Source: Burhinus oedicnemus (Eukaryota; Chordata; Aves; Charadriiformes; Burhinidae). From it: a stretch of 64,000 nt of DNA. A program made the position numbers and the translations under genes. Within the stretch, counting starts at the first letter, position 1. Every line of letters begins with the position of its first letter. A model generated the notes under the pieces. That model worked only from the letters and a program-made list of their open reading frames with translations, was not told the DNA's origin and did not search any database. Location: positions 1,138,456 to 1,202,455 of the forward strand of contig VFFE01007645.1 of assembly GCA_008921705.1 (NCBI GenBank), given 5' to 3'. Positions 1 to 11,800 of this stretch are shown here, in pieces.

Positions 1-3000
1 TTTGTTCATTAGGATGCAGTATGAGATTGCTTTTCTGTTCTGTGTCTGTAAATCATTATTACTTATTTAATGTATATTAAAATGTAGTATTTAGGTTGGA
101 GAATACTTGGCTACTTGCCAATAAAACAGAAGTTGCAAAACTGTAGTGTTAATAGATCACTAACTTAATGTTATTGCTTTTGTGTACTCTAAAACTGTAG
201 CGTTGTCAGTTTTTGTTGGGGATCATGGGTTTTTCTAGCTATAGCCTGATGTCAATAATGTTGCAAAATGGGATGTGTTTTGTGTTGCATCAATTAAATG
301 GCAACTCTTCCTGATTTTTTAGAAAAACATTGTTAAAATGTTGGTTAAATACAAGTGGGTTTACTAATTTCAAGGAAGGGCATGGTGGACAATGAAAGAT
401 GATTTATGTGCCTTATATCAGCCATCAGATTCACTCTGAGATTACTAAGTGCTTTTAGATAGCTCTACGTTTCAAATGTACCTTAGAGATTGGTTGAAAT
501 ATTTTAACTCTTTTACAGAAGATGACTTTCCCTACTGTGAGTAATGAAAGTAGACTTTGATTCTTCAGGTTGTTTAGACAGTGATTTTTATGGCTGAGAG
601 CATATCTTTCTTAAAACAAGCACTGACATTGTCATCTAATTTGATTTCTTTTCCTTAGTTGTTTTATTTGTCTGAAATGATACTAGTACGTTCTACTGTA
701 TAATCTTTTCTACAGTAACTAATCTTTCTTGCAGACAAGAGGGAGTAAGTACGTCTTAGTATTAACTTAAGAAAGTAAGATTGACTTTAGTTTTCTTCAT
801 TACGAGTATTTCCAAGAGTATTAGCAAATGAAAGTTCAATGGCTTGCTTAAACTAATCTGGGGTTAAAACTCTTCAGAGCTGGGTTTTTCTTCTTGCCCA
901 TTATTTTGTTGGATAAGAGTGTTGTTTCTCACTGAAGCAAACAAGAATACCACAGGAGCAAAGACTAACCTGCCAGGAAAGGAAGATGCAGAATAAATCC
1001 TATCTGAAGTCTGGAGGGTAGTTCATTATGACTTCGGTAGGTTTTGTGTAGAAGACAATGGGAGTGTTTGACTTCCTACATAAACAAAGATTGTTGTTTT
1101 GCAAAACGGAGAACTTGTGAAGAGGCCTTCGTAGAAGGGCAGGGTTATATGTCTTGAAACTTCTTGGCCTCCCGTTTTGCTATCTTAAAGTGTTATTAGG
1201 AAAATGTTACTAAACTTCAGCTTATCCAGCTCTATTCATTTCTGAATAACTGATTTAATGAAGGCAAGTATAGTTAAACTAGGTTGAAATTAATTCATTG
1301 TAGTTCTTCCTTGTGTACAAAGGAAGGATTAGCAGGCACTTCCTTGAAAATTTCCTTTTGAAAAATTCTGGGAAGCCCCAAATACTAAAATAATGGGGGA
1401 AAACTACTTGGTACGCTGCCTGCTTTCAGGGTGTCAAGAGAGTAAACTACAATCTTTCGAGCAGATACTCACTGTGTGTCTGCTTGTTGAATCTGTGCAG
1501 GTTGCCATGTATTATTGATGCAGTTCTTTCTACCTTGGGTCAGGCAATATTTTAAGAATCTTAGGAAAGGGTGAGTTAGGCTGAGTTGCTAATCAGAAAT
1601 ATTTTCATGCTGAAGTTCATTCCTTCTGCTCTGCCTCCCACCTGTATTTGTTTTGCTTATATTCTGATCTGGCTCATTCTGTGTTTGATAATTCAGTCTT
1701 CACAAAATTGGTCTGTGAGTTTCTTTAAAGAAATTGGCTTGTGCATGTAGCACTGCAGGAAGAAGTACAGTGAAGTTAGATACCACAAAGCTATTAATAG
1801 AGTTGGTTGTGACCTATTAATAGAATCTGTATTAATATTCTCACAGGGATTACTGTGTATTCATAACTGTTTGTAGTGCTCCTGCTTTGTACTTTTACTC
1901 CTCCAGCCCAAATCAAAAAAGCATTAAACTGATATAGCTCAATAACCTTTATCCTCCTCAAAATGCAAGTCAAACTTGTGAATCTCACCCACTTGTCAAC
2001 ATGTAATTTACACCCCCCTCTTCAGGCTGGTATTTCCTTTAGTTACCATCATCTTTTGAGTTGTGTTTTTTGTCAATTTGGGTACCTTTAACACTGCTTT
2101 TTCTTCACAAATATAGATTAAATTGATAAGAATTTGTTTGGGGTTTTTTCTATGTCAGGGCGTTAGATCAGGATGTAGCTTTTTGCAAAATAGTTGAATA
2201 AATCCTTTGTTTTTTCTGTGTGTTCTGGGACTGATCGAAGCAATATCTAAACAACTGAAGGTAATGTCCTTGGTTGGTTAACACAAGCAATACCCTGGTC
2301 AGAAAGCATGTGAATCTTTGTGTACTGATTATATGTCTGCATCTGTGTTAAAGACGTCTGTTTAGCTATGGTTCCGTAGGTGTTTTGCATTTGTCTATTA
2401 TTTCCTTGAATAGTCAAGAACATTACTGCCTACTTCATTCCAAGAAATACTTATACAATAAATGACAATTAAGGCTTTCCAGACAAAGCTGTAGGTGTGC
2501 TAAAATTGGCAGACCTTGTTCTCATTCCACTTACAAATAAACTTGAAAACTGACCCACTGAAGTCTAGGACATTCTTCTTCTATAGAAGCTCACGTGAAG
2601 AAGGTGTCAAGGTAGTAGCTAAGAAGCTGGAAATGTAAGACTAGATCCCATCAGCAGATTTGCCAGCAGCCGTGGGAGCTATTTGTGGGGGAAGGAATCA
2701 GTCTGCACTGTTTGCATAGGTTATCTAGGAGTGTAGGGTTACTGCATCCCACCTTTAAGATTTTTTTTTTTGCTAGCTGTACATATCGGATAGAAGTACC
2801 ATCAATGTACAGGTTCATTTCTGTCCTGTGAAAGGAAAAGGCAGGGGTGTTTTGTTTACTGTAGTCTTTTCTCTAGAAGAAAAACGGCCGCTTTCCAAAG
2901 CATGGGAAAGTGAGATGGAAAATTAGGAGGCTTCCAGATACTGTCCTGCTGACAGAGGACAGATAATTCACTTTCAATGTGAAGAGAGTTATTATCCTGC

Positions 3001-4004
3001 ACAAGCAAGAGAGAAGCTCTCTTTTTGTTTAATGAGGAAAAGATCCCATTATTTTTTTCTTTTCTTTTTTCTTTTAGATTGTAGAGCCCAGTTCCAAGCT
3101 ATGTATCCAATCCAAATTGATATAAATGCTCAGTGAGATACTTAATAACAGCAGGTGTTCATAAACAGAAACAAATTGAGGCTGGTCACAGCTGTCAGCT
3201 TGTCCTGTGTACTTTGTGTTCTTGTGAATTGAGTGTCTGTAAGAAACATTGGGTGAAGATGAGGAAAAGCAAATGCATAGTGGCAAGTGTAAATAGCAAA
3301 ACAGAGTTCTGAAACAACTGTTTAGGGAGGGACTTGATAGTAAACTGAAGGGCTCTGACCCTTTCAGAATGAACAACAGGAAAAGCCATATTTAGCCCTT
3401 ACTCCCAATTCACATCTGTCAGAATGCAAGCTGTCTAAACAATATTTTTGAAAACTGTAAAAATTATATCCTTTTGAACCTCATCAAATGTAGACTAAAT
3501 CTGTTTTCACATGAGGAGGCTCCTGTATTATTTCCGCTCTTCCTTCCACCGAAATGTAAGCAAGGATTAATAAGTGTAATGTATGCTGGGTTTGTCTTAA
3601 GCTGTGCTTAGACTCCTGCCTTGCACAGGGCTGCACTGCATGTGACAGCATTAGTAGGGCAGACGGATAAGATCAAGCAGGTGTGCACCTCTGGGTGATT
3701 GAAGTTATTTTGGACAAGGTCTGGTCCTGAGGGCTGATTGCCCATTTGCTGCTGGAGCAACTAGCTGTTCTCCTCCAGTGCATTGTCTGGGTTAGTGTTT
3801 TGGTTTGGGTTTGTTTTGTTATGTTTTTTAGCTGAAAGAAATGCAGTTCATGTGCTCTGACACAGCCCCATCTTTTTACTTTGCATTGTGGAGCAATCAA
3901 GAAACTCACTTCAAAATCACCCACCTTGTCAGAATTAAATCAGTACTGTAAGTGTAGCTACTAGGCCTTCTGATGTTAACTTACTTGTATGCCAAATCAG
4001 TCAT

Positions 4005-4354
4005 GGAGGCTGAGGGGAGACCTTATCGCCCTCTACAACTGCCTTAAAGGAGGTTGTAGCAAGGTGGGGATTGGTCTGTCCTCCCAAGTAACAAACAACA
4101 GTACAAGAGGAAACGGCCTCAAGTTGATCAGGGGAGGTTTAGGTTGAATATTAGGAAAAACTTCTTCACCGAAAGGGTTATCAAACATTGGACCAGGCTG
4201 CCCAGGGAAGTGGTGGAGTCGCCATCCCTGGAGGTATTTAAAAGCCGGGCAGATGTGGTGCTGAGGGACATGGTTTGGGGGTGGGTTTGGCAGTGTTAGG
4301 TTGATGGTTGGAGTTGATCTTAAAGGTCTTTTCCAATGTAAACAAATCTATGAT
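4005..4354 (+). mobile_element. CR1 LINE 3' fragment (sense)
   Basis: Starts at GGAGGCTGAGGGGAGACC and runs through the diagnostic TGGTGGAGTCGCCATCCCTG and GGTATTTAAAAGCCGGGCAG to a decayed 3' end ATCTATGAT. This is the non-LTR retrotransposon typical of birds, truncated at the 5' end with no coding capacity left. It lies in sense orientation in a SUN1 intron. Confidence 0.93.
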
Positions 4355-5130
4355 ACATATCATATTATTACTTTGTAATGTTGTGGGGTCTTTAATGATT
4401 GTATAATTGTTTTTGCATAAATACCTTTTATAGTAGCTGCTTATATGTATTTTTTTAAAGGGAAAGCATCCATTTCAAATACAGATTGCACAGTAGAATC
4501 TACTCATTCAGACTTAATTTGCTTGCATGTTTTTATTTGGGATTTTGGGGAAAAGGAGCTGAACAATACCTTGCTCAGCTCTCTTTTGAAAAAACAAAAA
4601 CAAAAAAAACCCAGGAGTATTGTAAATGCTGTTACAACTCTGTATATCCCTGTGGCCCAAGAGGGGATAGGCTCTGTAAGAAAGCTGGCCTAGAGCACTT
4701 AGCATTTAGGTATTTTGGGTCACCGTGCTGAGTGGTTCTAGAATCTGGCCTCCTGCTGCACAATACGACAAGCTCTGCTCAGTTACACAACTGAACATTT
4801 CCTTTGGTTGCAAGAATGAGTATTCTGCTTTAGGCTAAACTTCGGTTCTAGTAAATGTATTTCTTACTGAGTCCTCTGTTTAATCTGTTTGTGTTTGCCT
4901 TGTGTTGCTGCTTTGTCTTTATTGTAAATTTTTGTGGAGGTTCTGAGAGAATCAAGTGTTGAAGTGTAGGGTAAGCACTTTTTTAAAGAAATGTTAGTTA
5001 TAAACTGATGTAGCTAAACTAGGGAAGTCTTTAAGTATCTTAAAGGGGGGAAAGTTCTTACTTGGGATGTGGAAATTGAGCAGTGTGACGTATGGATCTT
5101 TGGTTTTCAAAACAAGGAATTGGCAAATAA

Positions 5131-5186
5131 AGCAAACAAACAAACAAAACTAAAAACCAACAAAAAACCCCAAACAAACAAAAAAC
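5131..5186 (+). repeat. (AAAC)n / A-rich simple repeat
   Basis: Imperfect runs of CAAA and AAAAACC units in the SUN1 intron upstream of exon a. Confidence 0.8.
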
Positions 5187-5628
5187 TTTAACTCTAAATT
5201 AATCTTTACCTTGAAACTTAGAGTGTATCATGATTTTTAATTTGTTGCTAGGTGTGGTGAATAAAGTGTGTCATGAATAGCTTCCTCTCTCAAATTGGTC
5301 CCAAAAGAACTATGTGTCTGAGGCTGTATAAGAAATGCTTGAATGCTTGCTCTGGCTCAACTTCAGACATGGTTTCCATGGTGGTTGTTTCTTTCTAACT
5401 GTGATTTGCTTTCAGCTGTTAAACTTGTAATATGAATTGCTTAAGAGAACCTTGAACATCTACGTACTTCTGATTTATTTGGGTTACATGGCACATCTCG
5501 TGGGAATTGTTCCGTAACCCTGATAAACTGCTTTTAATGGAAATTTAGACTAGGTTGAAGGACATGTTTGTTACCAGGGGAATTTTCTCTTAAACTCTAG
5601 TAACTTTACTGTTTTTATTTTGCTGCAG

Positions 5629-5823
5629 TTCAAGTTATTCTTCATCTGCTTTGGATTTTGAGACTGAAAACAAAATAGATCCAGTATTTGATTCACCAAG
5701 AATGTCACGGCGTAGTTTACGGTTAGCTGCTGCAGGATTTAATAAATCAGATGATGCACGAAATGATACCCTTCATGACCGCTCTTATACCGGAAACATG
5801 TCCTTCAGAGAACAGTCTTCTAA
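5629..5823 (+). CDS. SUN1: SUN1 exon a: N-terminal nucleoplasmic region
   Basis: Encodes a Ser-rich stretch followed by the strongly conserved block DPVFDSPRMSRRSLRL, in the lamin-facing part of SUN1. The acceptor TGCTGCAG is followed by one base that completes an upstream codon. The donor is GTAAGC. After the conserved block (AAGFNKSDDARND onward) the sequence diverges from human. Confidence 0.95.
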
Positions 5824-8800
5824 GTAAGCATATTTATCATCACAAGTTAATTTATTGGTTGGAGTCTTGAGGCTTCCTGTTTGAATATGATAGTACAAAC
5901 ATAGGTACCTGCTGTTTTATTATTTGTTCTCAGTGTTTACTGCCATACTTAGAGTTATGTTCAGTGTGGTGTTTGCAATGAAGTCTTGCAAAAGTATAGA
6001 TGCTTGAATGAAGATTTTCTTTTAAACCAGATTTTAGCTGTCTAGTCATGTCAGCATTAAAATACCTTCACACTTTTTTTTCATTTAAAATGAGAGACGA
6101 AGAGAAACTTGGATCTTTAGTGCTGTCTTGTTTGTCTTTGCTTTGTTTTCTAGGATGGTGAAGCAACGCAAAAGTATGAATAAACAGTGTGGCAGTGTAA
6201 GACACACACCAAGGAAAAATCTATCCAGCTCTTCGATTTTTAGCCAAAGCAGTTTCAATAGCCGTGCCAGTGATGCATCAATGGTATCCACTGTATTGGA
6301 TGAGTCTTTGATTCGAGAGCAAACAGAAGTTGACCATTTCTGGGGTAGGTAGTCTGGGGTAGACTACTACCCTCTGGGGTAGGTGATGCTGTTGCTCATA
6401 TCAGACTGTGAAAACTGCTTATGATTAGGTGTGTATAAACATGTATGTCCTCATCTTCCCTCTTTTCATCATCCATTTTTCCATCCTGCCCTCCAATGTG
6501 TGCATGTACTTACTGTTTTGCTGTGGATGTCTGCTTGCTAAGATGCCTACTGGAAATTCACAGTCCAGTCTCTAAACTTGATTTACTGGCATAGGCAACA
6601 TCAGGACACACTGCGCAGTCAAGTTAATAGGCCAGGCAAACATATACAACTTTGTGATGCAACACTATAGATTGTATAGATGTAATTATCTCTTATCATT
6701 ACTTTCTTAAAAATGTGCACAGGCTACTGTATTTAAAGTATGGTAAACATGTAACTTGTCTTTGAAAAGCCAAAGGAAAAGCATTTTCTTGTTTGTTTAT
6801 AGGCAGAAGGGTGTTTCAACTTAACATACCTTAATCTGAAAGTTTCAAATTAGTGGCACTTCACAATTTCCTGAGGTGGTGTGTGTTTGTGGCTGGCTGG
6901 TTTGGTTTTGCCTTTCTGGAACCTACTTTTTTCATTGATGGGGAAATATGGAAGTTCTCTACATAAAGTATTGTCTACGTAAAGTGTTGTGCGGGAGAAC
7001 AACAACAACTTATTGTATCTTAAATTCAGACTGCTTGCTTCTAATCAGTATGCTTGTGACCTTCCCAGAGTCCTAATGTAAAGAATTGTTTCAACCTTAG
7101 TAGAATGCGTTCTAAACTTTAAATTACCTGGCTCTGAACACATGATCTTAAAATACAGTAGTACCAAAGTAGTTACCAAGCAACAGAAACAGCGTAAGCT
7201 TGTAATTAGCTGCTTTAAAGTCACATGGGAGCTAAGAAAAGGTGTAGTTGTCATTCATATTATTTTGTCTGCCACTTCCATGGTAGAATGCTTTTCAGTA
7301 ACTGTTACCTGACTACATTAATATCTGAATATATGGATCTATTCATGTGGTGGATGGCAAAATATGTTAAATACTAATCATAAAGTGGCTTTTCTTTGCA
7401 GTCCTAAAGTTAGTGGGACTTTTAATTTGAGTTCATGTCAGATACTGTAGTTGATTACGGTACTTATATTTGGGACCAAATTATGTATGTTTGTTTGCTT
7501 TCCTTTGAAGGTCTTGATGATGAAGGTGACCCTAAAGGTAACTACACTTTTCCTTTTCCTTCCACATGCATTCTATTTAATGGTAACTAGTGGTGGCAAT
7601 ACTGATGTCAATGCGCTGCATGTTTTACTCTTGGTTTGCTAGGTAGTGATACTACACTGACACAGGGAAACGGAGATCTAGCAGCAGCAGAAACCCAGAC
7701 CACAATGATCAATGGCTACACTTGCAGTGACTGCAGCATGCTTTCTGAACGGAAGGAGGTTCTTACAGCATACTCAGCTTCTCATGTGCCATCTTCCAGA
7801 ATTTACTCCAGGGACAGGAGCCAGAAACATGCATCTAGTAAGTTGTTTTCTCTTCTGTCTTATCTGGATAGCAGAATGGTGTACGGTTTAGTTGATGCGT
7901 TTTCCACGTAGTGTTATTTAAGCACTTTTACTACCCTGCGAAATTTACCAATAACTAAATTCTAGAGATCAGCTTATATGAAATACCTTTTTCTATATAA
8001 GTTGAAACTTTATGTACTTGTCAGCTTTTGATATATAATTATCTACTTTTTTTTCCAATGCTGCTGTAGGAATGAAACAATTTCAAAATGAAAATGCCAT
8101 GGTATATTTCCAAAACTATATGTCCAAACTGATTTGGAACACAATAGGCTGTTCCAACCAGCAATGATCGTAAGAGTCTCCTAATCTGGTATCGAATCTA
8201 TGTCTGCTTACAAGGTTTTTGGTTGGGGTTTTCAGACAGAAACTTTTTGTACGCAGTCTGGTTATTTTGTTTTTCCTTCATGATTTGAACTTTCAAGATT
8301 GAGCCAAATTGTTACTTTTCAGTGCTTCTGTTTATCTAAGAAATCTCTGAGAGATGATACCTTCCTACTTACTGCTTTGTTGTGTGGGGTTTTTTCCTCC
8401 TTATTGAATCTTGCAACTTATTAGAGTGTTTTTAGAAGCTAAACCGCAACTACCTGAAAAATTGAACTCCAAAGGGAAAAACTGATTCCTAATAGGCTTC
8501 CTAGTGACTACATTCCTAACACTTAAAACCAAATGAATGGGCTTTAAATAAGGTTCTGGCTTTCCAAGGCAATCTCCATTCTGGTTGTCCTCAGTGTCTT
8601 GACTGTGCCTGCCTCTTGCATAGCATCTTGAATTTCTTGATTGTTGGTAGTCCTCAGTTACCACAAAGAAGTTGTTTCTTGAGCGGCTTTGAATTAGAAA
8701 GAAACCAGTTTTGGGTGTGTTATTCTTGAATGAAGTATGTTTTCAGTAGCAAAAAACCAGTTTGTTTGGACTATAACGTGTGACTTTAAATGCTTTGAGG

Positions 8801-11800
8801 CAAGCATTTCTTTTTGGTAAACGTGTAGCACAGGTAGGAATTCTGTTGTCTTAGCATAAGGACCTAAAAGTGACAGTGTATGAAAACTGTTTTCTGTGCT
8901 CCTGAGTTTGGCTTCACACAGGAGAATTTTACAGGGAACTCATCTTTGTGTGTTCCTTTGAACTTTAATCCAGTACTTTGGGTTAAACTTGAGGGGGATG
9001 GGGGAGGGGGCACACAGTCATGTCGGGTGTTTCCTGTGGCTCTGAAGAAGCGTGTGTCTCTAGCACTTGAGGCAGAGCACTGCAGTAACTTCCTCCAATG
9101 TAACAAGGTAAAGGCAGAGAAGAAGGTGGGAAGTCCTCACCCTTTCAAATCCACAATAAGAATGTAGCTTGTTGATTTGGAGTTGTGACCCACAAAATCA
9201 GTATCAACAGCTCACATCATTGAGAAATCCTGAGTTCTGTAAGCAAGGAATACAATACTACTTAGAGTTCTTAATTCTCACAAAGAAAAGGTATTCTTGC
9301 TGAAGCTGTACATTCTGTCTTGAAGGCGTTTTCCCTAGGATATCTAGCTCTTACAAAAGTTTTGCTGTGATATCTAATGCATCCAGACTTTTCAAATTGC
9401 ACTTGCTGAAGTTCATACTCCTGGCTAAACAGTGGCTTTCCATCCTTCGTTCTCACTCTTGCACAAGCAAATGGTCACCAGAGAACAGAAGTACATCTTT
9501 ATATAGGTGAATAATTTGTATTCACACTGTTTTTCTCAATAGGAGGAACCTATTTCTACACGAGTAAGATTCTGCGATTGGTCAAACATGCTGCAGCATC
9601 TTTTGCATCACTATTAGTGCAACTATTTCAAATGGTTTTGCTGAAGCTGGGTTATGAATTTAAAGGTACCTTTTCAGTTGTCTTCCTTGGTCTCCACACA
9701 AAGTCAGAGTGTGTGTTGGTGTGTTGGGTTTTTTTTTCTTACAGGCTTCATCTTTGGCACTACGGTGTTCTTTTTCTATAGTCTTTTGGCTAGCTCCCAT
9801 CTTTCTCCCTTTTTTTATTATTATTATTTAATTATCTCAGTTGTGCTACCCTTTTCATACTTTCCCTCTGTTTTGGAAGTATCAGGATTCACATATGTGA
9901 GATCTGTGTTACAGTTAAGATTCATGTGTTGATTTTTACTAGGAAGTGATAGAAGGCAATGTTTAAATTGAGAAACAAGTTGATTTTTAAAAACTGTTTG
10001 GTGTGATAGTGTCAAATCCTAACCTGTCTTTAGGTTTGGGCTATCTTGTTACCCTTAAGCCCACTGTGCGCTTAAACCTTGGTTAGCTCTGTCTTACAAA
10101 ACTAAAGCTGCTATCATCACTCTGTACTACTCTAAAGCACATCTTGTTTTCCTTGAAAATGTTCGATTCTTCTCTGGTGCTTTCTCTTCTATAATACATG
10201 CTCTATGAGTGAAGTTAAATTGCCATAGGCAGAAGATAACTGATTTTTGTGTGTGAATAAAACTTTGTTCTTTCCCATTCTCTTTGCCTCAGTGCCTAAT
10301 AACTTGCTAATGCTCTCTTCTCAGTCTTTTAAGATCTCTGGTAAAATCAACACAAAGATGCAACGATTGGCCCATTTGACGGAATGAGGGGAATAGGGAC
10401 TTTAAGGACATAATAAGAATAAGAACAACTTGATGAGTTGTACTTAGGATTTTTTTTTTTACTAACTTTGTCTGAAAAGAAGCAGAAAGATTTTTGAACC
10501 GAAAGGCCATCTCTTACTTAAAGAATAAAAAATAAGTTTGGACAGAGTAGGCTTCTTCCATGATAATTTTTTAGATTTCCTGTGGGTAACCTGGCTTTAA
10601 TAGTGAACCCAGCCAGCTTAGCTAAAATCTGCATATATGATAGCTGAAATGTACATATAGGAAAGGCTTTGAACTTGAGTTACATTCCATGTATGCTTTT
10701 TTGAATGTGTTGCAGCTCACTCAGACTACTGTGGAAGCATGAATGTAAAGGAGTTTTACAGAGAAGATAGCCATCTTGGTGTAAATGAGGAATCAATATG
10801 TAAGTATAACGATTTATGTTGTCTTTTAGCCTTGGGCTGTACACCAGGCTGTTGCTATAATACTATCAGATGCCCCATGAATCTATGGAAGCTACAAAGT
10901 AAACGTTTGTGTTGCAACTTAGATTTCAGGGGTAGAACGGTGATTGCCTGGTGTACTGTAATATTTTCCCAAGCAAGTTTTATTCCACTGAAGTCTGCTT
11001 ACTGGCTTTTGGTTTGCTAACTGATATAATGAAATAGACTTGTTCAAGTTATCTTGTAACAATCTTGATTTGATCGTGGCTTTGTCCCATTAATCAACTG
11101 TTACCACAACCAACAGGTGATGACTGTAAGGGGAAGAAACATCTTGAAATATACACCACAGACCACATGCAATCCTCATGGGCTAAAAGGGTAGCAAGGA
11201 CCATTTGGCACACCTTTTCTTATGCAGGTTGACTTGGACCTTTTTTCTTTTGCTTTTATTTTGCATTGCAATCTCACAATGTTAATCATACTGTTTTGTT
11301 GAGTTTTTTTTACCTTCATCTATCAAAGTAGATTTAAAAAAGTGTAAAGTGTCTAGAAAATTAATTTACTTAACACCTTTCCTGTTTGACTCCTTGCTCT
11401 GATACTGACTTTGTACAAGCTTGGCAGACTGCTTACCTATTAGTAAAAACAAGGTGTAGGGACAGCATACACCTTGTATGTGAGCAAGAATAAGTCAGAT
11501 TGTTAATTTGTTGCATTTTGGGGGAAGTCTGTATTCTCGATAGGTTGAAAAGCTGCTTTTAAATGAAAGCAAGGTATGAGGTATTGGTATGCAGATTATT
11601 TGAATAAAGGGGTTTTAACATTTTATTTTTGTTCTAGTGATAGTCAATTTTTACAGGAATCTTATATAGGGATAGAATCTTCCCTGTGAGATGAGCGTTC
11701 CCTAGCTTGAATGACAGAGGCATCAAGAATCTGTTGAGCGCTCTTTATTCAGCAAAGGAAAATGATTTGAGGCACTTCAGTCACCTAAATGCTTTGCAAA

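Larger units (their letters stand above)
1..5628 (+). other. SUN1 intron upstream of exon a
   Basis: AT-rich intron sequence with no recognisable exon. The first coding exon of SUN1 (human MDFSRLHMYSPPQ-like) was looked for and not seen, so it lies upstream. Apart from a CR1 fragment near 4.0-4.35 kb and an A/AAAC-rich tract near 5.13 kb, I see nothing distinctive. Confidence 0.75.

Noticed and set aside
1..5628. Search for the first coding exon of SUN1
   Set aside because: No sequence resembling the human N terminus next to a good donor was found; it is probably upstream of the window.
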